A DNA stretch of 57,711 nt from Streptomyces lavendofoliae (GCF_014649735.1 NZ_BMTP01000025.1:1-57711); one strand, 5' to 3'; counted from the stretch's first letter, positions 32,114 through 41,081 are shown. The notes: generated from the letters alone by a model not told the origin. Program-made: numbers and translations.

Positions 32114-33309
32114 CCCGGCGGCAACGTACGACGGCGACCGGATTCGTCCACGCCGGTTCCGACCCGACGCGCCGGCACGGGTACGTCAACCCACCCGTCC
32201 ACCGGGCGTCGACGGTGCTGTACGAGGACGTCGCCGAGATGGACGTCTCACAGGCCGACCCCCTCAAGCGGGCGATGCCCGTGTACGGCCGCTTCGGGAC
32301 CCCGACCACCCGCGCCTTCGAGGACGCACTGGCGGAACTGGAAGGCGGGTACGCGTCCGTCACCACCTGTTCCGGTCTCGCCGCCGTCACAACGGCCGTC
32401 CTGGCCTACGCGCGGGCCGGCGACCACATCCTCGTCAGCGACTCCGTCTACGTGCCCACCCGCAAGTTCTGCGACTCCCTCGCCGGACTGGGCGTGGAGA
32501 CCGAGTACTACGACCCCGGGGCCGGCGAGGCGATCGGCGACCTGATCCGTCCCCGTACCCGGCTGGTGTACCTGGAATCCCCGGGTTCCACCACCTTCGA
32601 CGTGCAGGACGTCCCCGCCATCACCGCGGTGTGCCGGCCCCGGGGCATCGTCACCCTCATCGACAACACCTGGGCCACACCCGCCTTCTGCCGTCCGCTC
32701 GACCTGGGCGCCGACGTCGTCGTGCACTCGGCGACCAAGTACCTGACCGGCCATGCCGACAGCATCCTCGGTGCCGTCGTGTGCACCGAGGACAGCTTCA
32801 CCCCGGTGCGGCAGGCCGCGATCCGCCTGGGGCAGTGCGCCGGCGCGGACGACGTCTACCTGGGGCTGCGCGGGCTGCGCACGCTGGGTGTCCGCATGCG
32901 TGAGCATCAGCGGCAAGCGACGGAGCTCGCCCGCTGGGCCGCCAAGCAGCCCGGCGTGGCCCGTGTCCTCCACCCCGCCCTCCCCGAGCACCCCGGCCAC
33001 GACCTCTGGCTCCGCGACTTCTCCGGCGCCGCCGGGCCGTTCGGACTGGAGCTGGAACCCCGCTTCGGTCCGGAGGCCGTGGACGCCGTCCTGGGACGTC
33101 TCCGGCTGTTCGGCCTCGGCCACAGCTACGGCGGTTACGAGAGCCTCGTCGTCCCCACCGATCCGGTGGCGCACCGCCTGCCGGGAACGTGGGCCGGCCG
33201 TGGGCCCTTGCTCAGGGTCCACGCGGGCTTCGAGGACCTCGACGACCTCAAGGAGGATCTCGCCGCCGGACTCGCGGCGCTGTCACCGCACGCCGGCCCC
33301 AGCCGCTGA
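32110..33309 (+). CDS. Cystathionine beta-lyase-like PLP enzyme (Cys/Met metabolism family)
   Basis: The protein has 399 residues. It has the Cys/Met metabolism PLP fold with YGRFGTPTTRAFEDALAELEGG at the N-terminus, CSGLAAVTTAVLA, LIDNTWATPAF, and the PLP lysine in HSATKYLTGHAD. The motif pattern fits cystathionine beta-lyase (MetC) more than gamma-synthase. It would cleave a C-S bond, giving pyruvate, ammonia and a thiol. Within this operon it could release a thiol from a cysteine conjugate or process a sulfur donor. It is the last gene, joined by a GTGA overlap, and followed by over 900 bp without a gene. Confidence 0.88.
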   Translation: MTRRQRTTATGFVHAGSDPTRRHGYVNPPVHRASTVLYEDVAEMDVSQADPLKRAMPVYGRFGTPTTRAFEDALAELEGGYASVTTCSGLAAVTTAVLAYARAGDHILVSDSVYVPTRKFCDSLAGLGVETEYYDPGAGEAIGDLIRPRTRLVYLESPGSTTFDVQDVPAITAVCRPRGIVTLIDNTWATPAFCRPLDLGADVVVHSATKYLTGHADSILGAVVCTEDSFTPVRQAAIRLGQCAGADDVYLGLRGLRTLGVRMREHQRQATELARWAAKQPGVARVLHPALPEHPGHDLWLRDFSGAAGPFGLELEPRFGPEAVDAVLGRLRLFGLGHSYGGYESLVVPTDPVAHRLPGTWAGRGPLLRVHAGFEDLDDLKEDLAAGLAALSPHAGPSR

Positions 33310-33610
33310 GTCCGGCGCCCTCCGCGTGTCCGGCCTCTTCCGGGCGGCGCGCCCGGGCGGTCCGGCCGCGCGGGGGCCCGTCCCGTATCGCCGCGGCCGA
33401 CTCCGCGAGGAGCCCGGCACCAGGGCGCCGGGCTCACCGCCTCCACGTGCCGGCGCGGTACCCCGCCTCCTTCCCGACGCGCGACTCCCGGTCCCGCTCG
33501 CCGGACTCGCCTTCGGCCTGCTCGCGGGCGCCCGTCGATGCCTTCGGACCGCTCGACCGCGAGCCTGACCAGTTTCCGGTGCGCGGTGGACGCCGCGCCC
33601 GACGACGTGA

Positions 33611-33660
33611 CCTGACCTGACCTGACCTGACCTGACCGGACCTGACCTGACCTGACCGGA
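33611..33660. repeat. Pentamer tandem repeat (CCTGA)n
   Basis: Ten pentamers in a row: five CCTGA, one CCGGA, three CCTGA, one CCGGA. Such short-period repeats can change copy number by slippage. Function unknown. Confidence 0.9.
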
Positions 33661-33690
33661 CCCGGTCCGCCCCGACCCGACCCGCCGGGG

Positions 33691-33742
33691 GAGGGCCGGG
33701 CGGGAGGGCCGGGCGGGAGGGCCGGGCGGGAGGGCCGCGCGA
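33691..33742. repeat. 13-bp tandem repeat, four units
   Basis: The unit GAGGGCCGGGCGG occurs three times exactly (33691, 33704, 33717) and once altered (33730, GAGGGCCGCGCGA). It lies 30 bp after the pentamer array in the same non-coding region. Confidence 0.9.
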
Positions 33743-33919
33743 CGGGACGGAGACGCGTGCCGAGGAGCGCTCCCCTCGTCTCCTCGCGCCCTCCCCGTCG
33801 GTCGGCCGTGCTCCGAGCCCGCCCGTCCGACCTGCACTGTCGCATTCCTTTCGACGGATCGCCGTTCACAGGGTTGTCAGACGTGTCGCCGTGCTCCTAC
33901 AGTCGCGACGAAGCCGTGA

Positions 33920-33933
33920 TGGGAGCGCTCCCA
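33920..33933. promoter_or_regulatory. CebR-type operator upstream of the AA10-CBM2 gene
   Basis: TGGGAGCGCTCCCA is an exact match to the 14-bp palindrome bound by CebR, the LacI-family cellobiose-responsive repressor of cellulose use in Streptomyces. The downstream gene encodes a cellulose-type LPMO with a CBM2 domain, which is a logical target. Confidence 0.85.
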
Positions 33934-34238
33934 ACTTGAGGGAAGGGGGCGCCCCCGACCCGCACATCACCTCGCCTGATCCGGTTCTCTCGGAGAGAGG
34001 CCCCGCATGCGATCGTCACCACGTCAGCTTCCGCACCGCCCACGAGCCGCCCGCGACCTGTCCGGCGCGCCGGTCGCCCCCGTGGCGCAGGCGCGGGCGT
34101 CCCCAGCACGGCCGCCCCCTGTGCCCACACCCCGCGGCTCCCCGCCTCCATGGGCGGTGAGCCGGCGTGGGGCGCCATGCCCGGCCGGCCCGGCGACCGC
34201 CGAGGAGAACGACGCACCCATCCACCTCAGGAGACACC

Positions 34239-35327
34239 ATGGCTCGAAGCAAGAGACGAACACTGTCGTTACTGGCGGTCCTGGCCACCCTGCTCAGTGG
34301 GCTCGGTCTTGCCCTGATCGGCCAGAACACCGCGCAGGCGCACGGTGTGACGATGACGCCGGGATCGCGGACCTACCTCTGCTACCTGGACGCCAGGACC
34401 AGCACGGGCGGGCTCGACCCGACGAACCCGGCGTGCAGGGCGGCGCTCGCGGAGAGCGGCTCCACCGCGCTGTACAACTGGTTCGCCGTACTGGACTCCA
34501 ACGCGGGCGGGCGCGGCCCGGGTTACGTCCCGGACGGGAAACTGTGCAGCGCCGGTGACCGCTCCCCGTACAACTTCACCGGCTACAACGCCGCTCGCGC
34601 GGACTGGCCCCGGACGCACCTGACATCCGGGGCGACGATCAGGATCAAGCACAGCAACTGGGCGGCGCACCCGGGTGACTTCCGGGTCTACGTCTCCAAG
34701 CCCGGCTACTCGCCCGCCAAGCCGCTGGGCTGGGGCGACCTGGAGCTGATCCAGACGGTGACCAACCCCCCGCAGTCGGGTTCGGTGGGATCCGAAGGCG
34801 GCCACTACTACTGGGACCTGAAGCTGCCCTCGGGCCGTTCGGGTGACGCGATGATGTACATCCAGTGGGTGCGGTCGGACAGTCAGGAGAACTTCTTCTC
34901 CTGCTCCGACATCGTCTTCGACGGCGGCAACGGCGAGGTGACCGGCATCCGTGGCTCGGGGAACACCCCGACCCCCACGCCGACCCCGACCCCGACCCCC
35001 ACGCCGACCGACCCGCACTCCGGATGCATGGCCCTGTACAAGGTGACGAACTACTGGAACGGCGGATTCCAGGGGTCCGTCGAGGTGATGAACCACAACA
35101 CCACGGCTCGTGACGGATGGGCCGTACGCTGGCAGCCGGGCGCCGGCACCAAGATCAACCAGGTCTGGAACGGCACCCTCGCCACCGGCTCCGACGGGGC
35201 GGTCACGGTCAGGAACGTCGACCACAACCGCACCATCCCGCCGGACGGCACCGTGACGTTCGGCTTCACCGCCACCTCGACCGGCAACAACCTGCCGGTC
35301 GGTTCCCTCACCTGCGTCAACCCGTAA
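34239..35327 (+). CDS. AA10 lytic polysaccharide monooxygenase with CBM2 (CelS2-like)
   Basis: The protein has 362 residues. The signal peptide ends TAQA and the mature chain starts HGVTMTPGSRTY, giving the copper-brace N-terminal His. The second His is in HSNWAAHPGDFRV. VRSDSQENFFSCSD ends the AA10 domain near residue 240. A Thr-Pro linker leads to a CBM2 domain (about 262-362) with NYWNGGFQGSVEV and GWAVRWQPG. The order and motifs match Streptomyces coelicolor CelS2 / ScLPMO10C, which oxidises cellulose at C1. CAGGAGAC precedes the ATG. A CebR box 305 bp upstream suggests induction by cello-oligosaccharides. Confidence 0.94.
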   Translation: MARSKRRTLSLLAVLATLLSGLGLALIGQNTAQAHGVTMTPGSRTYLCYLDARTSTGGLDPTNPACRAALAESGSTALYNWFAVLDSNAGGRGPGYVPDGKLCSAGDRSPYNFTGYNAARADWPRTHLTSGATIRIKHSNWAAHPGDFRVYVSKPGYSPAKPLGWGDLELIQTVTNPPQSGSVGSEGGHYYWDLKLPSGRSGDAMMYIQWVRSDSQENFFSCSDIVFDGGNGEVTGIRGSGNTPTPTPTPTPTPTPTDPHSGCMALYKVTNYWNGGFQGSVEVMNHNTTARDGWAVRWQPGAGTKINQVWNGTLATGSDGAVTVRNVDHNRTIPPDGTVTFGFTATSTGNNLPVGSLTCVNP

Positions 35328-35340
35328 CACCGGCGACGAC

Positions 35341-35372
35341 GCGCCGGCTCCGCCTTCGCGCGGGGCCGGCGC
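35341..35372 (+). terminator. Hairpin terminator after the LPMO gene
   Basis: GCGCCGGC at 35341-35348 pairs with GCCGGCGC at 35365-35372, and the inner CCGC/GCGG bases extend the stem around a CTTC loop. It starts 13 bases after the LPMO stop. Confidence 0.7.
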
Positions 35373-35548
35373 TGCCGCCCGGTCGTCCTGCGGCCCCGAT
35401 ACCCGCACCGCCACCGCAACCGCACGGCCCGTCGCCCGGTTCGTCCTCGCCGGCCGCGCCGACGTCGGCGTCGGGCGCCATCCACGGGAAGCCGGATCGA
35501 TCAGGAATCGAGAAGCGCCGCTCACCGAGCACACCTAGTCTGCCGGTC

Positions 35549-35959
35549 ATGGACATCACCATTCACATGACTTCCCTCCCGCACGACGATCCGGACGCGT
35601 CGCTCGCCTTCTACCGCGACGTCCTCGGTTTCGAGGTCCGCAGTGACGTCGGACAGGGCAGGATGCGCTGGATCACCGTCGGCCCGGTCGGCCGGCCCGA
35701 CACGTCGATCCTTCTGGCGCCCCCGGCCGCCGACCCGGGAGTAACCGAGGAGGAGCGCCGCACCATCACCGAGATGATGGCCAAGGGCACCTACGGCTGG
35801 ATCCTGCTGGCCACCCCGGACCTCGACGCCACGTTCGAGAAGGTGCAGGCCGGTGACACCGAGGTCGTACAGGAGCCGACCGAGCAGCCGTACGGCATCC
35901 GCGACTGCGCCTTCCGTGACCCCGCGGGCAACCTGGTCCGCATCCAGGAGCTGCGCTGA
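35549..35959 (+). CDS. VOC-family (glyoxalase/bleomycin resistance) protein
   Basis: This 136-residue single VOC domain starts MDITIHMTSLPHDDP. SLAFYRDVLGFEVRSDVG is the first beta-alpha-beta module and GIRDCAFRDPAGNLVRIQEL ends the second. Metal-binding positions are His/Glu-type in part. The family includes glyoxalases, dioxygenases and antibiotic-binding proteins, so no substrate is proposed. It stands alone between the LPMO gene and the AraC operon. Confidence 0.88.
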   Translation: MDITIHMTSLPHDDPDASLAFYRDVLGFEVRSDVGQGRMRWITVGPVGRPDTSILLAPPAADPGVTEEERRTITEMMAKGTYGWILLATPDLDATFEKVQAGDTEVVQEPTEQPYGIRDCAFRDPAGNLVRIQELR

Positions 35960-36141
35960 GCCGTACGGGCGGCGATGCCGGCCGCGGCGCGGGCCGGCAT
36001 CGCGACCACCTGCGAGGAACGCGGCGGCGTACCGGCGCGGCGGCACCGCCGTACCGGCCGCTCACGAGGGCCGCGCCCAACGCTGTGTACGACAGGCGCT
36101 CGTGGACGTCGACGGTGAACGGAAACAGGGGAGTGGTGCTC

Positions 36142-36666
36142 ATGTGCCAGGCCGAGTGGCGGCGTGCCCGCGTCCAGGCGCAGCGCCTGGCTGATCTGGC
36201 GCGGCTGCGCCGCGTGCGCGACCGGATCGACCGGGAGTACGCGCAGCCGCTGAACGTGGAGGCCCTCGCCCGCGACGTGAACATGTCGGCGGGGCACCTG
36301 AGCCGGCAGTTCCGGGCCGCATACGGCGAGTCGCCGTACGCGTACCTGATGACGCGACGCATCGAGCGCGCGGCGGCGCTGTTGCGGCGGGGCGATCTCA
36401 GTGTCACGGAGGTCTGCTTCATGGTCGGCTGCGCGTCGCTGGGCACCTTCACCACCCGCTTCACCGAGCTGGTCGGCATGTCGCCCGGAGCCTTCCGGCG
36501 CCGGGCGGCGGCCATGGCGGCCGACCCCGCCGATGGCGCGCACGCGGCCCACGACGCGGCATCCGCGCCCCTGACCGTGGAGGGGATGCCGGCTTGTGTG
36601 GCGAAGCAGGTGACAAGACCGGTCAGGAATCGAGAAGCCACCACCGGTGAGCGGCCCCTAGCGTGA
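36142..36666 (+). CDS. AraC-family regulator without sensor domain
   Basis: The protein has 174 residues. Two helix-turn-helix motifs fill residues about 20-125: LNVEALARDVNMSAGHLSRQF and LSVTEVCFMVGCASLGTFTTR. There is no N-terminal ligand domain. The ATG at 36142 has GGGGAGTGG upstream. Its TGA overlaps the next start (TGATG), so it is coupled with a VOC protein and probably regulates the three-gene unit to which a DUF1801 protein also belongs. Confidence 0.87.
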   Translation: MCQAEWRRARVQAQRLADLARLRRVRDRIDREYAQPLNVEALARDVNMSAGHLSRQFRAAYGESPYAYLMTRRIERAAALLRRGDLSVTEVCFMVGCASLGTFTTRFTELVGMSPGAFRRRAAAMAADPADGAHAAHDAASAPLTVEGMPACVAKQVTRPVRNREATTGERPLA

Positions 36667-37358
36667 TGGTCATGGCACACACCACGTCCACCGCGTCCAT
36701 CGCGTCAGTCACCCTCGAGGTGGCCGACGTGGAGGCCGCCCACCGCTTCTCCACCGCCTTCGGGGTGGACACGCGCATACGCCTGCGGGCGTCCGAGGCG
36801 CAGTCCACCGGCTTCCGTGGCTTCACCCTGGCTCTCACCGTGTCCGGGCCGGCTACCGTCGACAGCTTCGTCGAGGCCGCCATGGACGTCGGCGCCACGG
36901 TCCTGAAGCCCGCCGCGAAGTCGCTGTGGGGATACGGCGGCGTCGTCCAGGCCCCGGACGGGACGATCTGGAAGGTCGCGACCTCGGAGAAGAAGGACGT
37001 GGGCCCGGCCACCCGCGAGATCGACGAGCTCGTCCTCCTGCTCGGCGTCGAGGACGTCAAGGTCAGCAAGCGGTTCTACGCCGGCCGGGGCCTGACCGTC
37101 GCCAGGAGCTTCGGCGGGAGGTACGCCGAGTTCACCTCCGGCGGGTCCAGCCCCGTCAAGCTGGCGCTGTACAAGCGGCGCGGCCTGGCCAAGGACCTCG
37201 GCGTCCCCGCCGACGGAACCGGATCCCACCGCATCGTCCTCGGCAGCGCCGCCGAACCCTTCACCGACCCGGACGGCTTCGCCTGGGAGACCACCGCGTC
37301 GCCCACCCCCGCACCGTCCATGTCGCCCGCACCGTCCATGTCGCCCGCACCGTCCTGA
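36666..37358 (+). CDS. VOC-family protein
   Basis: The protein has about 230 residues with two VOC modules: ASVTLEVADVEAAHRFSTAF at the start and LVLLLGVEDVKVSKRFYAGRG in the second half. The C-terminus is a repeated PAPSMS tail (three PAPS units), which looks added by slippage. The ATG at 36666 overlaps the AraC stop, and an ATG at 36672 is an alternative. Its ligand is unknown. The partner genes suggest a stress or detoxification unit. Confidence 0.85.
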   Translation: MVMAHTTSTASIASVTLEVADVEAAHRFSTAFGVDTRIRLRASEAQSTGFRGFTLALTVSGPATVDSFVEAAMDVGATVLKPAAKSLWGYGGVVQAPDGTIWKVATSEKKDVGPATREIDELVLLLGVEDVKVSKRFYAGRGLTVARSFGGRYAEFTSGGSSPVKLALYKRRGLAKDLGVPADGTGSHRIVLGSAAEPFTDPDGFAWETTASPTPAPSMSPAPSMSPAPS

Positions 37359-37420
37359 CGCGCTGCCCCGCGCTCCCGTCCCGCCACACGCCCGACCCCC
37401 TGTACGAGAGGAAACCCGCC

Positions 37421-37918
37421 ATGCCGTCCGCGAAGCCGTCCGCCGAGAGCACCGGCACGTCCACCGAGCAGTACAACGGATTCACCGCCGAGGAGCGGGC
37501 CGCGATGAAGGAACACGCGCGGGAGCGGAAGAGGGCGGCGGCCCGGCGCGGTTCGTCCCGGGCGGAGAAGGAAGCCGCGGCCGAGCGGGACGTGCTCGCG
37601 AAGATCGCCGAGATGCCGGAAGCGGACCGGGTCCTCGCCGAGCGGATCCACGACATCATCCGGACCGCCGCTCCGGACCTCACCCCCAGGCTCTGGTACG
37701 GGATGCCCGCCTACGCCAGGGACGGGAAGGTCCTCTGTCACTTCCAGGGCGCCCAGAAGTTCACGACGAGGTACGCCACGCTCGGCTTCAGCGACCAGGC
37801 GGCACTCGACGACGGCGCCATGTGGCCGACCGCCTACGCCGTGAAGGAGCTGACCGCGGCCAATGAGCAGCGCATCAGCGCGCTGGTCAAGCAGGCGGTG
37901 GGCCGGGACCAGCAGTGA
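37421..37918 (+). CDS. DUF1801-family protein
   Basis: The protein has 165 residues. A charged N-terminal helix (about 30-60, rich in Arg and Glu) precedes the DUF1801 domain with RIHDIIRTAAPDLTPRLWYGMPAY and KFTTRYATLGF. DUF1801 includes Bacillus YdhG/Fra-like iron chaperones, but the function here is unproven. GAGAGGAAACC lies upstream of the ATG at 37421. It is the third gene of the AraC-VOC unit. Confidence 0.87.
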   Translation: MPSAKPSAESTGTSTEQYNGFTAEERAAMKEHARERKRAAARRGSSRAEKEAAAERDVLAKIAEMPEADRVLAERIHDIIRTAAPDLTPRLWYGMPAYARDGKVLCHFQGAQKFTTRYATLGFSDQAALDDGAMWPTAYAVKELTAANEQRISALVKQAVGRDQQ

Positions 37919-38033
37919 CCATGCCCGGGCCGCACATGGCGCCCGCGCGCCACACGGTCGTGCGGGGGCCGCGGCCGGCGGCCGGGCACCCTCCGGCCGC
38001 CCCGCCGCACATGGCCGTGACCCGGAGGAAGGC

Positions 38034-38582
38034 CTAGACCTCGGGAAGGGAAGGGTCGGGCGTCCAGGGAGACGGTGCGGTGAGGGACCAGCGCTCGTGG
38101 TCGCGCCAGGCCCCGGCGATGTACAGGTAGGCGGGCGACAGCCCCTCGTAACGGAAGCCCAGACGCCGGACCAGGGAGAGGGACGCCTCGTTCGCCGGCT
38201 GGATGTTCGCCTCCAGCCGGTGGAGCCTCAGGTCGTCGAAGGCGTGACGCAGGACGAGCGTGAGCCCTTCCGTCATGTACCCCCGCCCCGCGGACGGGGC
38301 GAAGGCCGCGCAGCCGAGGGACGCGCCTTGGTAGCGGCCACGGATGACCGAGTTGATGTTGACCATGCCGGCAGCCGCACCGGTCTCCCGCACGCGGATC
38401 AGGAAACCCAGACTTGAGCCGTCGTCGAAGCGGTGCATCCAGTCCTGGAACTCCTCCGCGCCGGCGGGCAGTTGCATCCAGGGTGCGTGGAGTTCGGTGC
38501 TGGCCCTCACGAGCGAGCAGAACTCGTCCTGGTCGGCCAGGGTGAGCGGGCACAGTACGACTCGTGACGGGGGAGAGGACAT
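38034..38582 (-). CDS. GNAT-family N-acetyltransferase (RimJ-like)
   Basis: The protein has 182 residues. SVIRGRYQGASLGCAAFAP and SAGRGYMTEGLTLVLRHAF contain the acetyl-CoA pyrophosphate loop (AGRGYMTE). LHRLEANIQPANEASLSLVRRLGF is typical of the RimJ/RimL group that acetylates ribosomal protein N-termini or small substrates. It is cytoplasmic and monocistronic. The acceptor cannot be specified. Confidence 0.9.
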   Translation of the reverse strand: MSSPPSRVVLCPLTLADQDEFCSLVRASTELHAPWMQLPAGAEEFQDWMHRFDDGSSLGFLIRVRETGAAAGMVNINSVIRGRYQGASLGCAAFAPSAGRGYMTEGLTLVLRHAFDDLRLHRLEANIQPANEASLSLVRRLGFRYEGLSPAYLYIAGAWRDHERWSLTAPSPWTPDPSLPEV

Positions 38583-38771
38583 GACGCCATGGTAGGGCCC
38601 CGCACGAAGAGACGATCATGTGAGTGAGTGCCCCGCGTCAGGAGCCCATCCTCGCCACGCCGCCTCGTCACGCCGCCTCGTCACGCCGGCCGGCGGAGAC
38701 CGCCGACCGGGCGGGTGGTGGGACCGGTACGTGGACCGAGTGGGCGATGGAGCCGCTGGTAGGGTGCGCCG

Positions 38772-39200
38772 ATGCCATCGATCAAACAGTTCCAAGTCAC
38801 CTTCGACTGCGCGGAACCGGAGCGTCTGGCTCGCTTCTGGTGCGAGGTGTTGGGGTACGTCGTACCGTCGCCACCGGCGGGGTTCGCCACCTGGGACGAT
38901 TACCGGCTCTCCCAGGCCCCCGAGGACCGCGGTTCGTGGTTCGCCTGCAGTGATCCCTCGGGTGTGGGCCCGAGGTTGTACTTTCAGCGCGTCCCCGAGG
39001 GCAAGGTGGCCAAGAACCGGGTGCACCTCGACGTGAGAGTGGGTACCGGCCTCGTGGGGGAGGAGCGGCTGGCCGTGCTCGAGGCCGAATGCGCTCGCCT
39101 CGTCCCGCTCGGCGCGGTACGCGTGGAGCTCCTCTACGACGGCCACGACTCCTGCATCGTGATGCGCGACATCGAGGGCAACGAGTTCTGCATCGACTGA
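38772..39200 (+). CDS. VOC-family protein
   Basis: The protein has 142 residues. FQVTFDCAEPERLARFWCEVLGY is a VOC first module, and VHLDVRVG plus VMRDIEGNEFCID form the second. This is the glyoxalase_6 type common in actinobacteria. The function is not known. It has no clear operon partner. Confidence 0.87.
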   Translation: MPSIKQFQVTFDCAEPERLARFWCEVLGYVVPSPPAGFATWDDYRLSQAPEDRGSWFACSDPSGVGPRLYFQRVPEGKVAKNRVHLDVRVGTGLVGEERLAVLEAECARLVPLGAVRVELLYDGHDSCIVMRDIEGNEFCID

Positions 39201-39429
39201 TCGTCCCGCGAACGGCGAGGTGGGAGCCGCCTCGCCGACCCGCCCCCCCCATGGGCACCAGCACTCTGCGGTCACGCGGTCGACCTGGTCCGGGAGGCAC
39301 AGCGGACGCCGCTGCGTCGCTCGGCGGCCCCTCGTGCACGTGACCGGTGGGCGGACGGGCGCGGGGCCGCGGGACGTGCGAGGCCGTCGCCCAAGAGACG
39401 CCGGGCATGAACCGGGTACGGCGGAACCG

Positions 39430-39846
39430 CTACAGGCCCGCGCGGTGCATCAGCAGCCCCAGGTCGGCGTCCTTCACCCGGGTGACCCCCTGGGGGTGCT
39501 GGTTGGACAGGGCGCGCAGCGGGACGGGGGCGCCGTGCAGGCGGCGGGTCGCCGCCGCGTCCAGCGTCGCAGTGAACCGCCACGGCTGACGGGGGCTTCC
39601 GGTCACCTCACGCGGCTCGTCCTCGATCACGGCCACGGCGGCGACCTCCCGCACCGGCGAGGCGAAGTAGATCCACAAGCGGTCGCCCGGGGCCATGCGC
39701 CGCCACCTGGACAGGCACCACGCCTGGCGCGGTGCGCTCTCGGCGAGGTGCAGCATGTGGTCCTTGTCCGAGGAGCCCCCGTCGGGGGCGGTGTCCGCGG
39801 GCTTCACGATGAACAGCCAGTCCAACGGATGCTTCTCCGTCCTCAC
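39430..39846 (-). CDS. EVE/PUA-like domain protein
   Basis: From a GTG at 39846 the protein has 138 residues. HPLDWLFIVKPADTAPDG starts the domain, APGDRLWIYFASPVREVAAVAVI is the central strand pair, and PWRFTATLDAAATRRLHG follows. This resembles EVE domains of the PUA superfamily, which bind modified bases. The RBS is weak and the frame stays open upstream, so the start is uncertain. Restriction-modification partners are not nearby. Confidence 0.6.
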   Translation of the reverse strand: MRTEKHPLDWLFIVKPADTAPDGGSSDKDHMLHLAESAPRQAWCLSRWRRMAPGDRLWIYFASPVREVAAVAVIEDEPREVTGSPRQPWRFTATLDAAATRRLHGAPVPLRALSNQHPQGVTRVKDADLGLLMHRAGL

Positions 39847-40306
39847 GTGTCCGTGCCCGCGCCGAATCCGGCGTGGGACTATACGTGTGCTGCCCGGTAC
39901 GAGAGCCGCCATGCCCGTGCGGCCGTGTGCGCGTTGCCGCCGCGCCCCCTGCCCCGTTGCCAGGGGCGGGCCGGGGGGCGGGCCTCGTGACGTTGCCTGC
40001 CCGCCGCGCCGGTGCGCCACCGTGCCGTCCCCGTCCCGCTCCCCGTAACGATCCCGGCGGTGCTGCCGGCGCGCGATCCGCCGTCCGGCCGTCCGCCGGC
40101 CGGAACCGGGACCACCAAGGACACGCGCACCGCCACCCGCACCTCCGGACCCCGGCAGCCCGGCCATGCGGAAGTGGCGTCGTACGACGCCCATGCGATC
40201 ACCGTCCTGGCACGGACACCGGGCTTCGAGGACTGCCGCATCGCCGCTCGGCCGCTGACGACCGACACCCCACGCGGTCGTCCACGGCCACACGTCCCCC
40301 CGGCGG
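39847..40306. other. Gap without a supported gene
   Basis: This 460-bp stretch lies upstream of the EVE-like gene and downstream of the flavodoxin-like gene. Several high-GC frames are open but have no recognisable domain or RBS. No repeat was seen. Confidence 0.4.
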
Positions 40307-40987
40307 TCAGGCCGGCACGGGTTCCTCGGCGGCGAACCTCTCCACGAACTCCCCGGCCCGCCGGTCGAGATCGGCGTACTGAGCCTCTCGCTCGGCGCCC
40401 GTGACCGCTTCGCCGACCAGGAGGTTCCCTTCGGCGTCGACGCGCTGCGGGCGCTCCTCCGCGCCGGTGAGCAGCCCGACGGTGGAGTGGGAGAAGCCGC
40501 AGTAGTAGGCGATGCCTTCGCTCAGATTGGTTTCGAGGACGGCTCGCATCCCCTCCACGACGGGATCGTCGGCGGTGGCGCCGGCCAGGCCCAGCCACAG
40601 CATGCGCTTGCCGGCGAGGCGGGGCTTGCTGCGGCCGTAGGCGAAGCCGTAGTTCCACACGCGGTCGATCCAGCCCTTGAGGATGGCGGGCACGCTCTGC
40701 CAGTACACCGGGAAGACGGCGACGACGACATCGGCGGCGAGGACACGCCGCATATGGGCGTGGACTTCGTCCGAGTACGCCTTCTCCCTGTTGCCCCAGT
40801 CCGGCTGGTCCGACGTGTTCATCCGTGGGTCGAACCCCTCGGCGTGCAGGTCGAGCAAGTCGATGCGGTATCCGGCGGCTTCGAGCCGGGCGGCCGCACG
40901 GCGGGCCGTGTGGGCGGTGAGGGAATCGGTGCGGTGGTGGGCCACGACCACGAGGGCTGTCCTGGCATGGGTGTCGTGCTGCGTCAC
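40307..40987 (-). CDS. Flavodoxin-fold NAD(P)H oxidoreductase (MdaB/YwrO-like)
   Basis: The protein has 226 residues. ALVVVAHHRTDSLTAHTARR is the FMN-phosphate loop, and VVVAVFPVYWQSVPAILKGWIDRV plus MLWLGLAGATADD are signatures of the NQO1/YwrO/MdaB family of quinone reductases. It should use FMN or FAD and NAD(P)H for two-electron reduction. GGGAGACACC precedes the GTG at 40987. It is divergent from an AraC regulator with a GATCGT-ACGATC dyad between them, so it is probably that regulator's target. Confidence 0.88.
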   Translation of the reverse strand: MTQHDTHARTALVVVAHHRTDSLTAHTARRAAARLEAAGYRIDLLDLHAEGFDPRMNTSDQPDWGNREKAYSDEVHAHMRRVLAADVVVAVFPVYWQSVPAILKGWIDRVWNYGFAYGRSKPRLAGKRMLWLGLAGATADDPVVEGMRAVLETNLSEGIAYYCGFSHSTVGLLTGAEERPQRVDAEGNLLVGEAVTGAEREAQYADLDRRAGEFVERFAAEEPVPA

Positions 40988-41081
40988 GGTGTCTCCCGGC
41001 TGGCTTCGGTCGGTTCGATGCCTCCAGTACAGCCGGGAACGGCGTAGATGATCCATGGGAGAAACGCTCCGGAACATAGGA

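Larger units (their letters stand above)
33310..34238. other. Long non-coding region with tandem repeats and LPMO leader
   Basis: No supported gene in 929 bp. It contains ten CCTGA/CCGGA pentamers (33611-33660), four 13-bp units (33691-33742) and a CebR-type operator at 33920. The operator is 305 bp before the LPMO start, so the LPMO message probably has a long leader, or a second promoter lies closer. Confidence 0.55.

Noticed and set aside
26034..33309. RiPP interpretation of the radical SAM operon
   Set aside because: No short precursor-peptide gene with an RBS is visible in or next to the operon, and no SPASM or RRE domain was recognised.
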